Assembly (NCBI RefSeq): GCF_003990045.1
Contig: NZ_RZGZ01000001.1
Coordinates: 434,001-498,000 of the forward strand
Direction of reading: 5' to 3'
From: Labedella endophytica
GTDB taxonomy: Bacteria; Actinomycetota; Actinomycetes; Actinomycetales; Microbacteriaceae
Length of the DNA stretch: 64,000 nucleotides
Positions 35,000 to 43,578 of this stretch are shown here, in pieces (within the stretch, counting starts at the first letter, position 1; each line of letters begins with the position of its first letter). The notes under the pieces are model-generated. The model made no database searches. It saw only the letters and a list, made by a program, of their open reading frames with translations, and was not told the DNA's origin. The position numbers and the translations under genes are program-made.

Positions 35000-35959
35000 G
35001 TGACGACCGTCTCATCGGACCCCACCGTCGCCGCCGAGGCGGCCACGCGAGTGGGCCGCGCCCGCACGCTCCCGCCACTCACCCCGAAGCTCGTCGCGGG
35101 GGTCGGCCTCGCCGGTGCCATCATCCTGTTCGGCCTCATCGGTCCCCTCGTGGTGGGGGACCCGTCCCGCGTGAACGACATCGGATTGAGCGGACCGAGC
35201 GGGGAGTTCCTGCTCGGCACGACCCAGACCGGCCAGGACGTGCTCGCCCAGCTCGCCTACGCGACGCGTGGCTCCCTGATCATCGGTGCCGTCGTGGGCG
35301 TGCTCTCGATCGCGCTCTCCGCGTTCTTCGGCATCGTCGGAGCGTACGCGGGCGGTTGGGTCGACGAGGGGTTCTCGCTCTTCAGCAATGTGATGCTCGT
35401 GATCCCCGGCCTGCCGCTCGTCATCATCATCTCGAGCTACGTGCAGGACAAGAGCCTGCTGCTCATCGCCGTCGTGCTCGCGATCACGAGCTGGGCTGGG
35501 TCCGCTCGGGTCCTCCGTGGCTTCACCCTCAGCGTGCGCAGCCGCGACTACGTGGCCGCCGCCCGCGTCTCGGGGGAGAAGTCGTGGCGCATCCTCTGCG
35601 TGGAGATCCTCCCCAACCTCATCCCGCTGCTCGCGTCCCAGGCGGTCTTCGCCGTGATCTTCGCGATCCTCGGCGAGGCGGGCCTGTCGTTCCTCGGGCT
35701 CGGGGCGTCCGGGTCGTTCACGTGGGGCACCATGCTCTACTACGCGCAGAACGGGCTCGCGCTCCGGCTCGAGGCGTGGTGGTGGTTCGTCCCGCCGGGC
35801 CTGCTCATCGCCCTGTTCGGAGCGGCCCTGTCGCTCATCAACTTCTCGATCGACGAGATCATCAACCCGAAGCTGCGCACCCAGACCCGGGCGGCGCGAA
35901 AGGGCTGGGGATTCTCCCGCCGCGAGCTGAAGACCATCGCGAAGGAGGACGAGCTGTGA
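35000..35959 (+). CDS. ABC transporter permease, DppC/OppC type
   Basis: A 319-residue permease with six hydrophobic segments and the N-terminal OppC_N segment (LLGTTQTGQDVLAQLAYATRG). The EAA loop is RDYVAAARVSGEKSWRILCVEILPN, for docking the ATPases. GTG 35000 has AGGAGG six bases upstream, overlapping the stop of the DppB-like gene. Its TGA overlaps the next start (GTGA), so the whole operon is translationally coupled. Confidence 0.93.
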   Translation: MTTVSSDPTVAAEAATRVGRARTLPPLTPKLVAGVGLAGAIILFGLIGPLVVGDPSRVNDIGLSGPSGEFLLGTTQTGQDVLAQLAYATRGSLIIGAVVGVLSIALSAFFGIVGAYAGGWVDEGFSLFSNVMLVIPGLPLVIIISSYVQDKSLLLIAVVLAITSWAGSARVLRGFTLSVRSRDYVAAARVSGEKSWRILCVEILPNLIPLLASQAVFAVIFAILGEAGLSFLGLGASGSFTWGTMLYYAQNGLALRLEAWWWFVPPGLLIALFGAALSLINFSIDEIINPKLRTQTRAARKGWGFSRRELKTIAKEDEL

Positions 35960-36858
35960 GCACCCCCACCACCGTCGGTGATCGTTCCGCGGGCAAGCCC
36001 ATCCACGAGACGAACCCCGTCCTGACGATCGATCACGTGAGCATCGACTACCTCGCGCAACGCACCGTGCACGCCGTGAAGGATGTGTCGCTGACGCTCG
36101 GACGTGGCGAGATCCTCGGTCTCGCCGGTGAGAGCGGCTGCGGCAAGTCCACGCTCGCGTATGCGATCAACCGGCTGCTCAAACCGCCGGCCGTGGTCTC
36201 CTCCGGAACGATCTCGTTCCACTCGCGCGAGGGCTACTCGATCGATCTCGGCGCCCTCCAGGGGGAGGAGCTGCGTCAGTTCCGCTGGGACAGGATCTCG
36301 ATGGTCTTCCAGGGCGCGATGAACTCCCTGAACCCGGTCATCTCCATTCAGGCGCAGCTCGAGGATGTCTTCTCGACGCACCGCCCCGAGCTGTCGAAGA
36401 AGGAACGCCGTGAGAAGTGCGGCGAACTCCTCGAACGGGTCGGCGTCGACCGGTCGCGGCTGAAGTCGTTCCCGCACGAGCTGTCCGGAGGGATGCGCCA
36501 GCGCGTCATGATCGCGATGGCCATGGCGCTCGACCCGCAGGTGATGATCATGGACGAGCCCACGACGGCGCTCGACGTGGTCGTGCAGCGGGAGATCCTG
36601 CGGGAGATCACGCGGTTGCGCGCCGAGCTCGGCTTCGCCGTGATCTTCATCACGCACGACCTGCCGCTCCTGCTCGAGATCAGCGACCGCATCGCGGTGA
36701 TGAAGGAGGGGGAGATCGTGGAGCTCGGCCAAGCGCTCGACGTCTACACGAAACCGCAGCACGAATACACGAAGCGATTGCTCGCCTCGTTCCCCAGCCT
36801 CACAGGGGACCGCGGCGACTTCGCACGCGGAACGCACGGGAAGGGAACGGACGCATGA
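35956..36858 (+). CDS. ABC transporter ATP-binding protein, DppD/OppD type
   Basis: A 300-residue ATPase. Walker A GESGCGKST, Q loop MVFQGAMNSLNP, signature ELSGGMRQR and Walker B VMIMDEPTTALD are complete, followed by the switch His in ITHDL. The DppD/OppD C-terminal tail is short and lacks the usual Cys-rich 4Fe-4S-like segment of some members. GTG 35956 is set by overlap with the DppC-like stop. The open frame extending upstream is antisense-free read-through within the permease genes. Confidence 0.93.
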   Translation: MSTPTTVGDRSAGKPIHETNPVLTIDHVSIDYLAQRTVHAVKDVSLTLGRGEILGLAGESGCGKSTLAYAINRLLKPPAVVSSGTISFHSREGYSIDLGALQGEELRQFRWDRISMVFQGAMNSLNPVISIQAQLEDVFSTHRPELSKKERREKCGELLERVGVDRSRLKSFPHELSGGMRQRVMIAMAMALDPQVMIMDEPTTALDVVVQREILREITRLRAELGFAVIFITHDLPLLLEISDRIAVMKEGEIVELGQALDVYTKPQHEYTKRLLASFPSLTGDRGDFARGTHGKGTDA

Positions 36859-37646
36859 GCACACTCGAACTGCGCGACGTGACGAAGACGTACCGGCTGC
36901 GCGGGGGGTTCCGGGCGCGGACCCTCACGGCCGTGGCTGGCGCATCGTTCACGATCGAGAGCGGGAAGACCACGGCTCTCGTCGGCCAGTCCGGCAGCGG
37001 GAAGTCGACGATCGCGAAGCTGCTCATGCAGCTCGAGCGGCCGTCGAGCGGATCGATCCTCCTCGACGGTCGCCCGGTCGGGCGACACGGCGCCGCCCTC
37101 CGGGCGTATCGCAGCGACGTGCAGATGGTGTTCCAGGACCCGTTCGCCTCCCTCAACCCGTACCACTCCGTGCGCCACCACCTCGAGAGGCCGCTCCTCC
37201 TGCACGGGAAGGCCACGGGCCGGGAGGAGCTCGATGCGAAGGTGACCTCGCTCCTCGAGCGCGTGCGGCTCGACCCCGACATGGCCGAGCGTCGGCCGCA
37301 CGAGCTCTCGGGCGGCCAACGTCAGCGCATCGCGATCGCGCGCGCTCTCGCGCCGGAGCCGAAGATCCTCGTGGCCGACGAACCCGTGTCGATGCTCGAC
37401 GTGTCGATCCGACTCGGTGTGCTCAATCTGCTCGCTGACCTCCAGAACGAGGAGGATCTGGGTGTGCTCTACATCACCCACGACCTCGCCACCGCACGGC
37501 ACTTCTCGGACGAGATCCTCGTGATGTACCGCGGCGAGCTCGTGGAGCGGGGACCGGCCGACGACGTCATCCTCAACCCCCAGCACGACTACACCCGACT
37601 GCTCGCTGAGGCGGCACCCAACCCAGAGAAGAGAATCCGAGCGTGA
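36855..37646 (+). CDS. ABC transporter ATP-binding protein, DppF/OppF type
   Basis: A 263-residue second ATPase. Walker A GQSGSGKST, Q loop MVFQDPFASLNPYHSV (classic DppF form), ELSGGQRQR signature and Walker B ILVADEPVSMLDVS are intact, with ITHDL switch. ATG 36855 overlaps the preceding stop (ATGA), and its own TGA overlaps the GTG of the mannosidase gene. It pairs with the DppD-like protein to power import. Confidence 0.94.
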   Translation: MSTLELRDVTKTYRLRGGFRARTLTAVAGASFTIESGKTTALVGQSGSGKSTIAKLLMQLERPSSGSILLDGRPVGRHGAALRAYRSDVQMVFQDPFASLNPYHSVRHHLERPLLLHGKATGREELDAKVTSLLERVRLDPDMAERRPHELSGGQRQRIAIARALAPEPKILVADEPVSMLDVSIRLGVLNLLADLQNEEDLGVLYITHDLATARHFSDEILVMYRGELVERGPADDVILNPQHDYTRLLAEAAPNPEKRIRA

Positions 37647-40105
37647 CTTTCACCTCCCTCGCCACAGCCGGCGGCGCCACCTGGACTCTGACCGCTTCGG
37701 CCGGTCCCATCGACGATGCGGTCGCCGGCCGCGAGGTACCGGCGACCGTGCCCGGTGAGGTGCAGCTCGACCTCCTGGCCGCCGGGCTCATCGGCGACCC
37801 CTTCGACGGCGACAACGAGAAGGTCCAGGAGTGGATCGGCTACTCCGACTGGCGCTACCGCACGAGCTTCGACTGGGTCCCCACGGGGGACGACCGGCAC
37901 GACCTCGTCGCGGACGGGCTCGACACCGCCGCGACGATCACGCTCAACGGCACGGTCGTGGCGAGCACGGCCAATCAGCACCGCTCCTACCGCTTCGACG
38001 TGGGAGCCCTCCTCCGCGAGGGCGCGAACGAGCTCGTCGTCGACTTCCGGTCGCCGATCGAGTTCGCCCGGGAGCAGGAGCAGATCCTCGGAGCCCTGCC
38101 GACCGTGATGCACCACCCGTTCAACGCCGTTCGCAAGATGGCGAGTAATTTCGGGTGGGACTGGGGCATCGACGTCTCGTCGAGCGGCATCGTGAAGCGC
38201 ATCGGGATCGACTCGTGGTCCGGCGTGCGCATCGCCGCGGTGCGACCGCTCGTCGACGTGCCCGACGTGATCCCGGGGGCGCGCACGGGCACGGGTGTGC
38301 TCACCGCCCACGTCGACCTCGACTGGGCGGGCGCGCTCGACAGCGCCGAGGTCGAGGTCACCGTCGCCGGTGCGAGCGGGAGCGCTTCCGTCGCCTCGGG
38401 GCAGACGACCGCCACCGTCGTCGTCGAGGCGGGCGACGTGCCCCTCTGGTACCCGCGCGGCTACGGGGAGCAGCCGCTCCACGAGGTCGAGGTCTCGGTA
38501 GGTGGAGCGCGCTGGGAATCGCGCGTGGGCTTCCGCACGGTCGCCCTCGACACCGCGCCCGACGTGTTCGGCACTCCGTTCACGATCGCGGTCAACGGGC
38601 AGCCCGTCTACGCGAAGGGGGCGAACTGGATCCCGGGGGACCCGTTCCTCACGCGCATGACGCCCGAGCGGTACCGGGCGTCCGTCGTCGACGCCGTCGA
38701 GTCGGGCATGAACATCCTCCGCATCTGGGGCGGCGGCGTGTACGAGAGCGACGAGTTCTACGACGTGTGCGACGAGCTCGGTGTGATGGTGTGGCAGGAC
38801 TTCCTCTTCGCGTGCGCCGCGTACTCCGAGGAGGACCCCCTCCGCAGCGAGGTCGAGGCGGAGGCTCGGGAGAACGTCACGCGGCTCTCGAGTCATGCGA
38901 GCCTCGTGATGTGGAACGGCTGCAATGAGAACATCTGGGGCTACCTCGAGTGGGACTGGCGCCGGAAGATCGGCGACCGAACGTGGGGCGAGGGCTACTA
39001 CACCGAGATCCTCCCGGGGATCGTCGCCGAGCTCGATCCCACGCGGCCGTACTCACCCGGCAGTCCCTTCTCCTTCACGCACTGGGCACACCCGAACGAC
39101 GAGCGTCACGGGACGATGCACATCTGGACGGTGTGGAACGACCTCGACTACGACGAGTACCGCTCGTACCGGCCGCGGTTCGCGTCGGAGTACGGCTTCC
39201 AGGGACCGCCCGCGTGGTCGACGCTCGCCGACGTCGTGCACGACGACCCGATCGATCCCTACGGACCGCAGATGCTCGTGCACCAGAAGGCCTACGAGGG
39301 CAACGCGAAGCTCGAGCGCGGTCTCGGCGCCCACCTGCCCCACTGGCGATCGATCGACGAGTGGCATTGGGCGACCCAGCTCAACCAGGCGCGCGCCGTC
39401 GCGTTCGGGATCGAGCACTTCCGGTCGCTGTACCCGCTCAACACCGGGTCCATCATCTGGCAGCTGAACGACGAGTGGCCCGTGATCTCCTGGGCGGCGG
39501 TCGACGTACACGGCCACCGCAAGCCGCTCTGGTTCGCGCTCCGCCGCGCCTACGCCGACCGGCTCCTGACGTTCCAGCCGCGCGACGGCGCGCTCGAGCT
39601 CGTGGCGCACAACGACCACGGCTCGGACTGGACGGAGTCGCTCAGCGTGTCGCGGCGCCGACTCGACGGTTCGGTCCTCGCAGAGCATGAGGTGTCCCTC
39701 GACATCGAGGCGCGGGGGATCGTGGCGGTGGAGCTCCCGGCGGAGCTCACGACGGCGGGCGACCCTCGCAGCGAGTACCTCGTGGTCGGCACGGCCGGCG
39801 GTCCGCGGGCCTTCGGATATCTCGTCGAGGACACCGAGCTCGCGCTCGTCGCACCGGTCGACGCGCTCGCCGTGGAGGTCGCCGCGACGTCCTCGGGTGC
39901 GACGGTGACCATCACGGCGTCGTCCCTCGTGAAGGACCTCGTCCTCCAGGTGGACCGGGTGGATCCGTCGGCGCGCGTCGACGACGGGCTCGTGACCCTC
40001 GAGGCCGGCGAGAGCCGGATCTTCACCGTGACCGGGGCCGTCGGCGACGCCGCGTGGAGCGGATTCCCGCTGCTATCGTCGGTCAATGATCTCGTCACCG
40101 GCTGA
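37643..40105 (+). CDS. GH2 beta-mannosidase
   Basis: An 820-residue cytoplasmic exo-glycosidase with the GH2 order: N-terminal sugar-binding domain, Ig-like domain, TIM barrel, C-terminal beta domain. Acid/base Glu429 is in MWNGCNE, and nucleophile Glu516 is in FASEYGFQG. The GANWIPGDPFLTRM and HHPFNAVRKMASNFGWDWG segments are characteristic of beta-mannosidases as opposed to galactosidases. It has no signal peptide, so it hydrolyses imported beta-mannosides. Translation is coupled to the ATPase upstream by a GTGA overlap, placing it in the transporter operon. Confidence 0.92.
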   Translation: MTFTSLATAGGATWTLTASAGPIDDAVAGREVPATVPGEVQLDLLAAGLIGDPFDGDNEKVQEWIGYSDWRYRTSFDWVPTGDDRHDLVADGLDTAATITLNGTVVASTANQHRSYRFDVGALLREGANELVVDFRSPIEFAREQEQILGALPTVMHHPFNAVRKMASNFGWDWGIDVSSSGIVKRIGIDSWSGVRIAAVRPLVDVPDVIPGARTGTGVLTAHVDLDWAGALDSAEVEVTVAGASGSASVASGQTTATVVVEAGDVPLWYPRGYGEQPLHEVEVSVGGARWESRVGFRTVALDTAPDVFGTPFTIAVNGQPVYAKGANWIPGDPFLTRMTPERYRASVVDAVESGMNILRIWGGGVYESDEFYDVCDELGVMVWQDFLFACAAYSEEDPLRSEVEAEARENVTRLSSHASLVMWNGCNENIWGYLEWDWRRKIGDRTWGEGYYTEILPGIVAELDPTRPYSPGSPFSFTHWAHPNDERHGTMHIWTVWNDLDYDEYRSYRPRFASEYGFQGPPAWSTLADVVHDDPIDPYGPQMLVHQKAYEGNAKLERGLGAHLPHWRSIDEWHWATQLNQARAVAFGIEHFRSLYPLNTGSIIWQLNDEWPVISWAAVDVHGHRKPLWFALRRAYADRLLTFQPRDGALELVAHNDHGSDWTESLSVSRRRLDGSVLAEHEVSLDIEARGIVAVELPAELTTAGDPRSEYLVVGTAGGPRAFGYLVEDTELALVAPVDALAVEVAATSSGATVTITASSLVKDLVLQVDRVDPSARVDDGLVTLEAGESRIFTVTGAVGDAAWSGFPLLSSVNDLVTG
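40074..40079 (+). promoter_or_regulatory. -10 hexamer of leaderless promoter inside the mannosidase 3' end
   Basis: TATCGT ends six bases before ATG 40086 of the LacI-type gene. It lies within the mannosidase coding sequence. Confidence 0.55.
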
Positions 40106-40967
40106 CCGTCAGCGTGCGGCCGTGACGACGACGATCGGGCTCTGCCTCCACCAGCCGCGCCGGCGGGTGCCGATGGAACCCTTCTGGATGCGCGTGATCG
40201 CCGGCATGGAGGACACGCTCGAGGACGCGGGGGCGTCGCTCCTCGTGCGTGTTGTCGGGGATGTCGCGGAGGAGCTCGCAACCTACGAACGATGGGCCGT
40301 GGACGGCAGCGTCTCCGCCGTCATCGTCGCGAACCTCGTCGCCGACGATCCGCGGATCGATGCACTGTCCTCCGTCGGACTGCCCGCGGTCGTGATGGGG
40401 CGACCCGTCGGCGTCGACGGTTTCTCCTCCGTCCACGCCGTCAACGCGAGCGTCATGACCGACCTCGTCCGGTTCCTCGTCGATGCGGGCCATGAGCGTA
40501 TCGCCCACGTGGCCGGGCCGCCGGACCTCGAGCACGTTCGGTCGCGCAACCGTGCGCTCGAGGAGGCCGGGGCGCGTGCCCGCGTCTCGGTCATGATCGT
40601 CGAGGCCGACTTCACGGGACCCGGCGGCGCCGCGGCCACGCGCGACCTGCTCGCGGATGGGCCGGACGGCCCCACCGCGATCATCTTCGACAACGACGTG
40701 ATGGCGCTCGGCGGCCTCGAGACGGTGCGGGAGGCGGGCCTCAACGTTCCGGGCGACGTGTCGATCGTGGCCTGGGACGATTCCGTGCACTGCCAGATGG
40801 CGTCGCCCCCGCTCTCCGCGCTCACCTACGACCTGCCCGGCTACGGCCGCGCGACCGCGACGGCGATCCTCACACACCTCGAGACGGGGCGGGAGGTGCA
40901 CGTCGACCTCGGACCGGCGCGCCTCGTGGAGCGCGCCTCCACCGCCCCGCGCGCGCTCGTCCCCTGA
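40086..40967 (+). CDS. LacI/GalR-type sugar-sensor domain protein lacking the DNA-binding HTH
   Basis: A 293-residue protein matching the periplasmic-binding-like half of LacI-family repressors from its first 16 residues: TTTIGLCLHQPRRRVP, then HERIAHVAGPP, PTAIIFDNDVMALGGLETVREAG, VPGDVSIVAWDDS and the PALSALTYD-like PPLSALTYDLPGYG. The usual N-terminal HTH and hinge (about 60 residues) are absent. The upstream DNA codes for the mannosidase in another frame, and overlaps by 20 bp, so there is no room for a lost HTH. It may sense mannosides and act through another protein, or be a remnant. It has its own leaderless start. Confidence 0.85.
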   Translation: MISSPADRQRAAVTTTIGLCLHQPRRRVPMEPFWMRVIAGMEDTLEDAGASLLVRVVGDVAEELATYERWAVDGSVSAVIVANLVADDPRIDALSSVGLPAVVMGRPVGVDGFSSVHAVNASVMTDLVRFLVDAGHERIAHVAGPPDLEHVRSRNRALEEAGARARVSVMIVEADFTGPGGAAATRDLLADGPDGPTAIIFDNDVMALGGLETVREAGLNVPGDVSIVAWDDSVHCQMASPPLSALTYDLPGYGRATATAILTHLETGREVHVDLGPARLVERASTAPRALVP

Positions 40968-41002
40968 TCCGCGCCGGGAGCCGGCCCGCTCGCTCGCGTC
41001 CT

Positions 41003-41099
41003 CAGCCCCCCATCCTTCCCGCATTTGCGTACGCAAATCCCGCCCGCGGGTGAAATTTCACCCGCGGAACGCAGTTGCGTGCGCATTTTCCGGGATGGG
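41003..41099. repeat. Nested palindrome cluster (three hairpins inside an outer stem)
   Basis: Two perfect palindromes lie inside: ATTTGCGTACGCAAAT (41023-41038) and a 24-bp one at 41044-41067 with half-site CCGCGGGTGAAA. A third imperfect one, TTGCGTGCGCAT, lies near 41075-41086. Outer arms CCCCCATCC (41006-41014) and GGATGGGGG (41093-41101) pair. It sits between convergent genes (stops at 40967 and 41126). Confidence 0.85.
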
Positions 41100-41125
41100 G
41101 GTGGGTGGAGGCGCGGGTCGCCGAC

Positions 41126-41776
41126 TCAGGCGAGGTAGCGGTGGGGGCGGTGGTTGAGGGCGATCACGAGGTTGAGCACGACGGCGCCCGCGACGGAGAG
41201 CGCGAGCATCGGGAGCGGCACGACGACCACGGACGACAGCACGATGACGGCGTCGAAACCCATCTGGACGTAGCCCGCCCGCCAGCCGAAGCGGTCCTGC
41301 AGGTAGAGGCACAGGATCGAGATCCCGCCGACACTCGCCCGGTGGCGGAAGAGCACGATGAAGCCGACGCCGGTCACGGCGCTTCCGAACAGCACCCCGT
41401 AGACGGGTTCGATCCCGTCGAGGTCGATCAGTGTGGGGTGGATGCTCGAGAAGAGCGAGACGAGGACGACGGTGATGATCGTCTTGACGGTGAACTGCCA
41501 CCCCATCCGGAGCAGCGCGAGCAGGAAGAACGGCGCGTTGATGAGCACGAACCACACGCCGAACGGCCAGTCCGAGACGTAGCTCAGCAGGATCGCGATA
41601 CCCGCGACGCCGCCGGTCACGGCGCCGGACGCTGTCAGGAGGGCGAGGCCGAACGACACCATGAGCGTGCCGATGACGAGGGCGAAGACGTCCTCGAGGA
41701 GGGAGTGCGGCGGGGCGACGGGCGCATCGTTCGTGGGAGGCGCGGTCGTATCCGGGGTGGGGGGCTCGGCGGTCAC
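41126..41776 (-). CDS. YitT-family membrane protein
   Basis: A 216-residue protein with a proline/threonine-rich head (about residues 1-25) and five to six hydrophobic segments. The segments SFGLALLTASGAVTGGVAGIAILLSY and RHRASVGGISILCLYLQD are characteristic of the YitT/YczE membrane family, whose transport or sensory role is not established. GTG 41776 follows TAGCGT by six bases. It is transcribed away from the divergent amidohydrolase and towards the palindrome cluster. Confidence 0.8.
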   Translation of the reverse strand: MTAEPPTPDTTAPPTNDAPVAPPHSLLEDVFALVIGTLMVSFGLALLTASGAVTGGVAGIAILLSYVSDWPFGVWFVLINAPFFLLALLRMGWQFTVKTIITVVLVSLFSSIHPTLIDLDGIEPVYGVLFGSAVTGVGFIVLFRHRASVGGISILCLYLQDRFGWRAGYVQMGFDAVIVLSSVVVVPLPMLALSVAGAVVLNLVIALNHRPHRYLA

Positions 41777-41782
41777 CGGACC

Positions 41783-41788
41783 ACGCTA
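41783..41788 (-). promoter_or_regulatory. -10 hexamer of leaderless promoter (YitT gene)
   Basis: TAGCGT on the minus strand ends six bases before GTG 41776. Confidence 0.6.
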
Positions 41789-41946
41789 CTCCGCTCGCTC
41801 GGGTCCGCCCGACGCGACGGCGGCGTCGGTCTCCTCCCGCTCGCGGGCCTCGTGGCAGGATGACGACAACCGGTCGGCGGTCGCGTCGACCGAGCGGCGC
41901 GAGCGGATGGACCGAACACATGACGACACGGACCGGGCGAACCGAT

Positions 41947-43572
41947 ATGACCTTCCACTCGGGGGTCGTGCGCACGTCCGATCCGGACGCCCCTCTCGCC
42001 GAGGCGGTCGCCGTCGTGGACGGCCGCATCGCCGCCGTCGGCTCGACCACCGACGTGCTCGCCGCGACGTCCTCGGATACCCGGGTCGTGGACCTCGGGG
42101 GAGCCTCCGTGACGCCCGGGCTCATCGACTCCCACCTGCACCCGTTATGGGGGGCGCGGCTCTCCGCCGGGATCGATCTCGAGGGGGTGGCCACACTCGA
42201 GGGCGTTCGTGCGGCGATCGCCGCCGAGGCCGCTCGGCTCGAGGAGGGGGAGTGGGTGCGTGGCTGGAACCTCGACTACGTGGCGTTCGACGGGGCGGCC
42301 CCTCATCGCGCGGTGCTCGACGAGGCCGCCGGAGGCCGGCCCGTCCTTCTCATGTTCTACGACCTGCACACGGCCCTCGCATCGGAGGTGGCACTCGCCG
42401 CGGCCGGGATCGACGGCCCGCGGGAGTTCGGCGACGCGTCCTCGATCGTGGTCGACTCCGCTGGGGTCCTCACGGGCGAGCTCCGCGAACCCTCCGCCTA
42501 CGACCTCGTGGTGAACGCGGCTCCGGCCCCCTCCCTCGACGACGACTGCGCGATGCTCCGCGCGACGTTCCGCGACCTCGCGGCCGTCGGCCTCACGGGG
42601 TGCGCGGTGATGGACGGATCGGTACGGCTCCTCGACGTGCTGGAACGCATGGAGGAGACGGCCGACCTGGGCTTCCGCCTCGACGTCTTCCTCTGGCACC
42701 GGCCGGAGGACGACGACGCGGCCGTCGAGGCGACGATCGCGGCCGGTCGCCGGTCGGGGCGCAGCTGGCGGGTCGCGGGCATCAAACTCTTCAGCGATGG
42801 CGTGATCGACACGGGCACCGCGTGGCTCCACGAACCCGACACGTGCGGCGCGGGACGAGCGGGCTTCTGGCCGGACTGGGACCGCTACCGCGCGGTCATC
42901 CGCCGCTACGACGAGGCCGGTCTCCAGCTCGCGACGCACGCCGTCGGCGACGGCGCGGTCTCCGCGGTGCTCGACGCGTACGCCGAGCTGCCGCCCGCCG
43001 TGCCGGAGCGCCCGCGCCGCATCGAGCACCTCGAGGTGCTGTCGGACGCGGACGTGGAGCAGTTGCGCGGCACCGGTGTCGTCGCGTCGATGCAGCCGTT
43101 GCACATGCAGTGGCGCCACGCCGACCTCTCCGACTCGTGGGCCACGCGGCTCGGGGCGGAGCGCGCGGCGACCGGGTTCCGGGCGCGCGACGTGCTCGAC
43201 GCGGGCGTCCCCACGGTGTTCGGCTCCGACTGGCCCGTGGCTTCCTTCGATCCCCGCACCGGACTCGCGTGGGCGTGCGCGCGCACGGCGCCGGGTGCGG
43301 TTGCGGTCGGCGACGGCGCGGACGCGGCCGGCGTCGTCTTCGAACCGGAACAGCGCGTCTCGGTCGAGGACGCCCTCGTCGCCTACACGCGCTCCGCGGC
43401 CCTCGCGCTCGGCGACCCGGATCGCGGCGTCCTCCGGCTGGGTGCCGTCGCCGATCTCGTGGTGTGGGACGTGGACCCCGCGACGGTCGCTCCGACGGCG
43501 CTCGGCTCTATCGCCATCCGCACGACGATGGTCGGCGGCGTCCTCACCCACGACCGCCCCGCCCCCGCCTGA
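41947..43572 (+). CDS. Amidohydrolase, YtcJ/amidohydrolase-3 family
   Basis: A 541-residue metal-dependent hydrolase. The first metal motif is PGLIDSHLHP (HxH). Further ligands appear in DVFLWHRPEDDD, the conserved KLFSDGVID, ATHAVGDGAV (His) and FGSDWPV (active-site Asp). The N-terminal GVVRTSDPDAP and C-terminal LVVWDVDP form the small beta-sandwich that flanks the barrel in this superfamily. Substrates of YtcJ relatives include N-substituted formamides and dipeptides; this one is unknown. Start ATG 41947 fits the family N-terminus; ATG 41920 and GTG 41860 are in frame and cannot be excluded. Confidence 0.85.
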   Translation: MTFHSGVVRTSDPDAPLAEAVAVVDGRIAAVGSTTDVLAATSSDTRVVDLGGASVTPGLIDSHLHPLWGARLSAGIDLEGVATLEGVRAAIAAEAARLEEGEWVRGWNLDYVAFDGAAPHRAVLDEAAGGRPVLLMFYDLHTALASEVALAAAGIDGPREFGDASSIVVDSAGVLTGELREPSAYDLVVNAAPAPSLDDDCAMLRATFRDLAAVGLTGCAVMDGSVRLLDVLERMEETADLGFRLDVFLWHRPEDDDAAVEATIAAGRRSGRSWRVAGIKLFSDGVIDTGTAWLHEPDTCGAGRAGFWPDWDRYRAVIRRYDEAGLQLATHAVGDGAVSAVLDAYAELPPAVPERPRRIEHLEVLSDADVEQLRGTGVVASMQPLHMQWRHADLSDSWATRLGAERAATGFRARDVLDAGVPTVFGSDWPVASFDPRTGLAWACARTAPGAVAVGDGADAAGVVFEPEQRVSVEDALVAYTRSAALALGDPDRGVLRLGAVADLVVWDVDPATVAPTALGSIAIRTTMVGGVLTHDRPAPA

Positions 43573-43578
43573 CCACGC

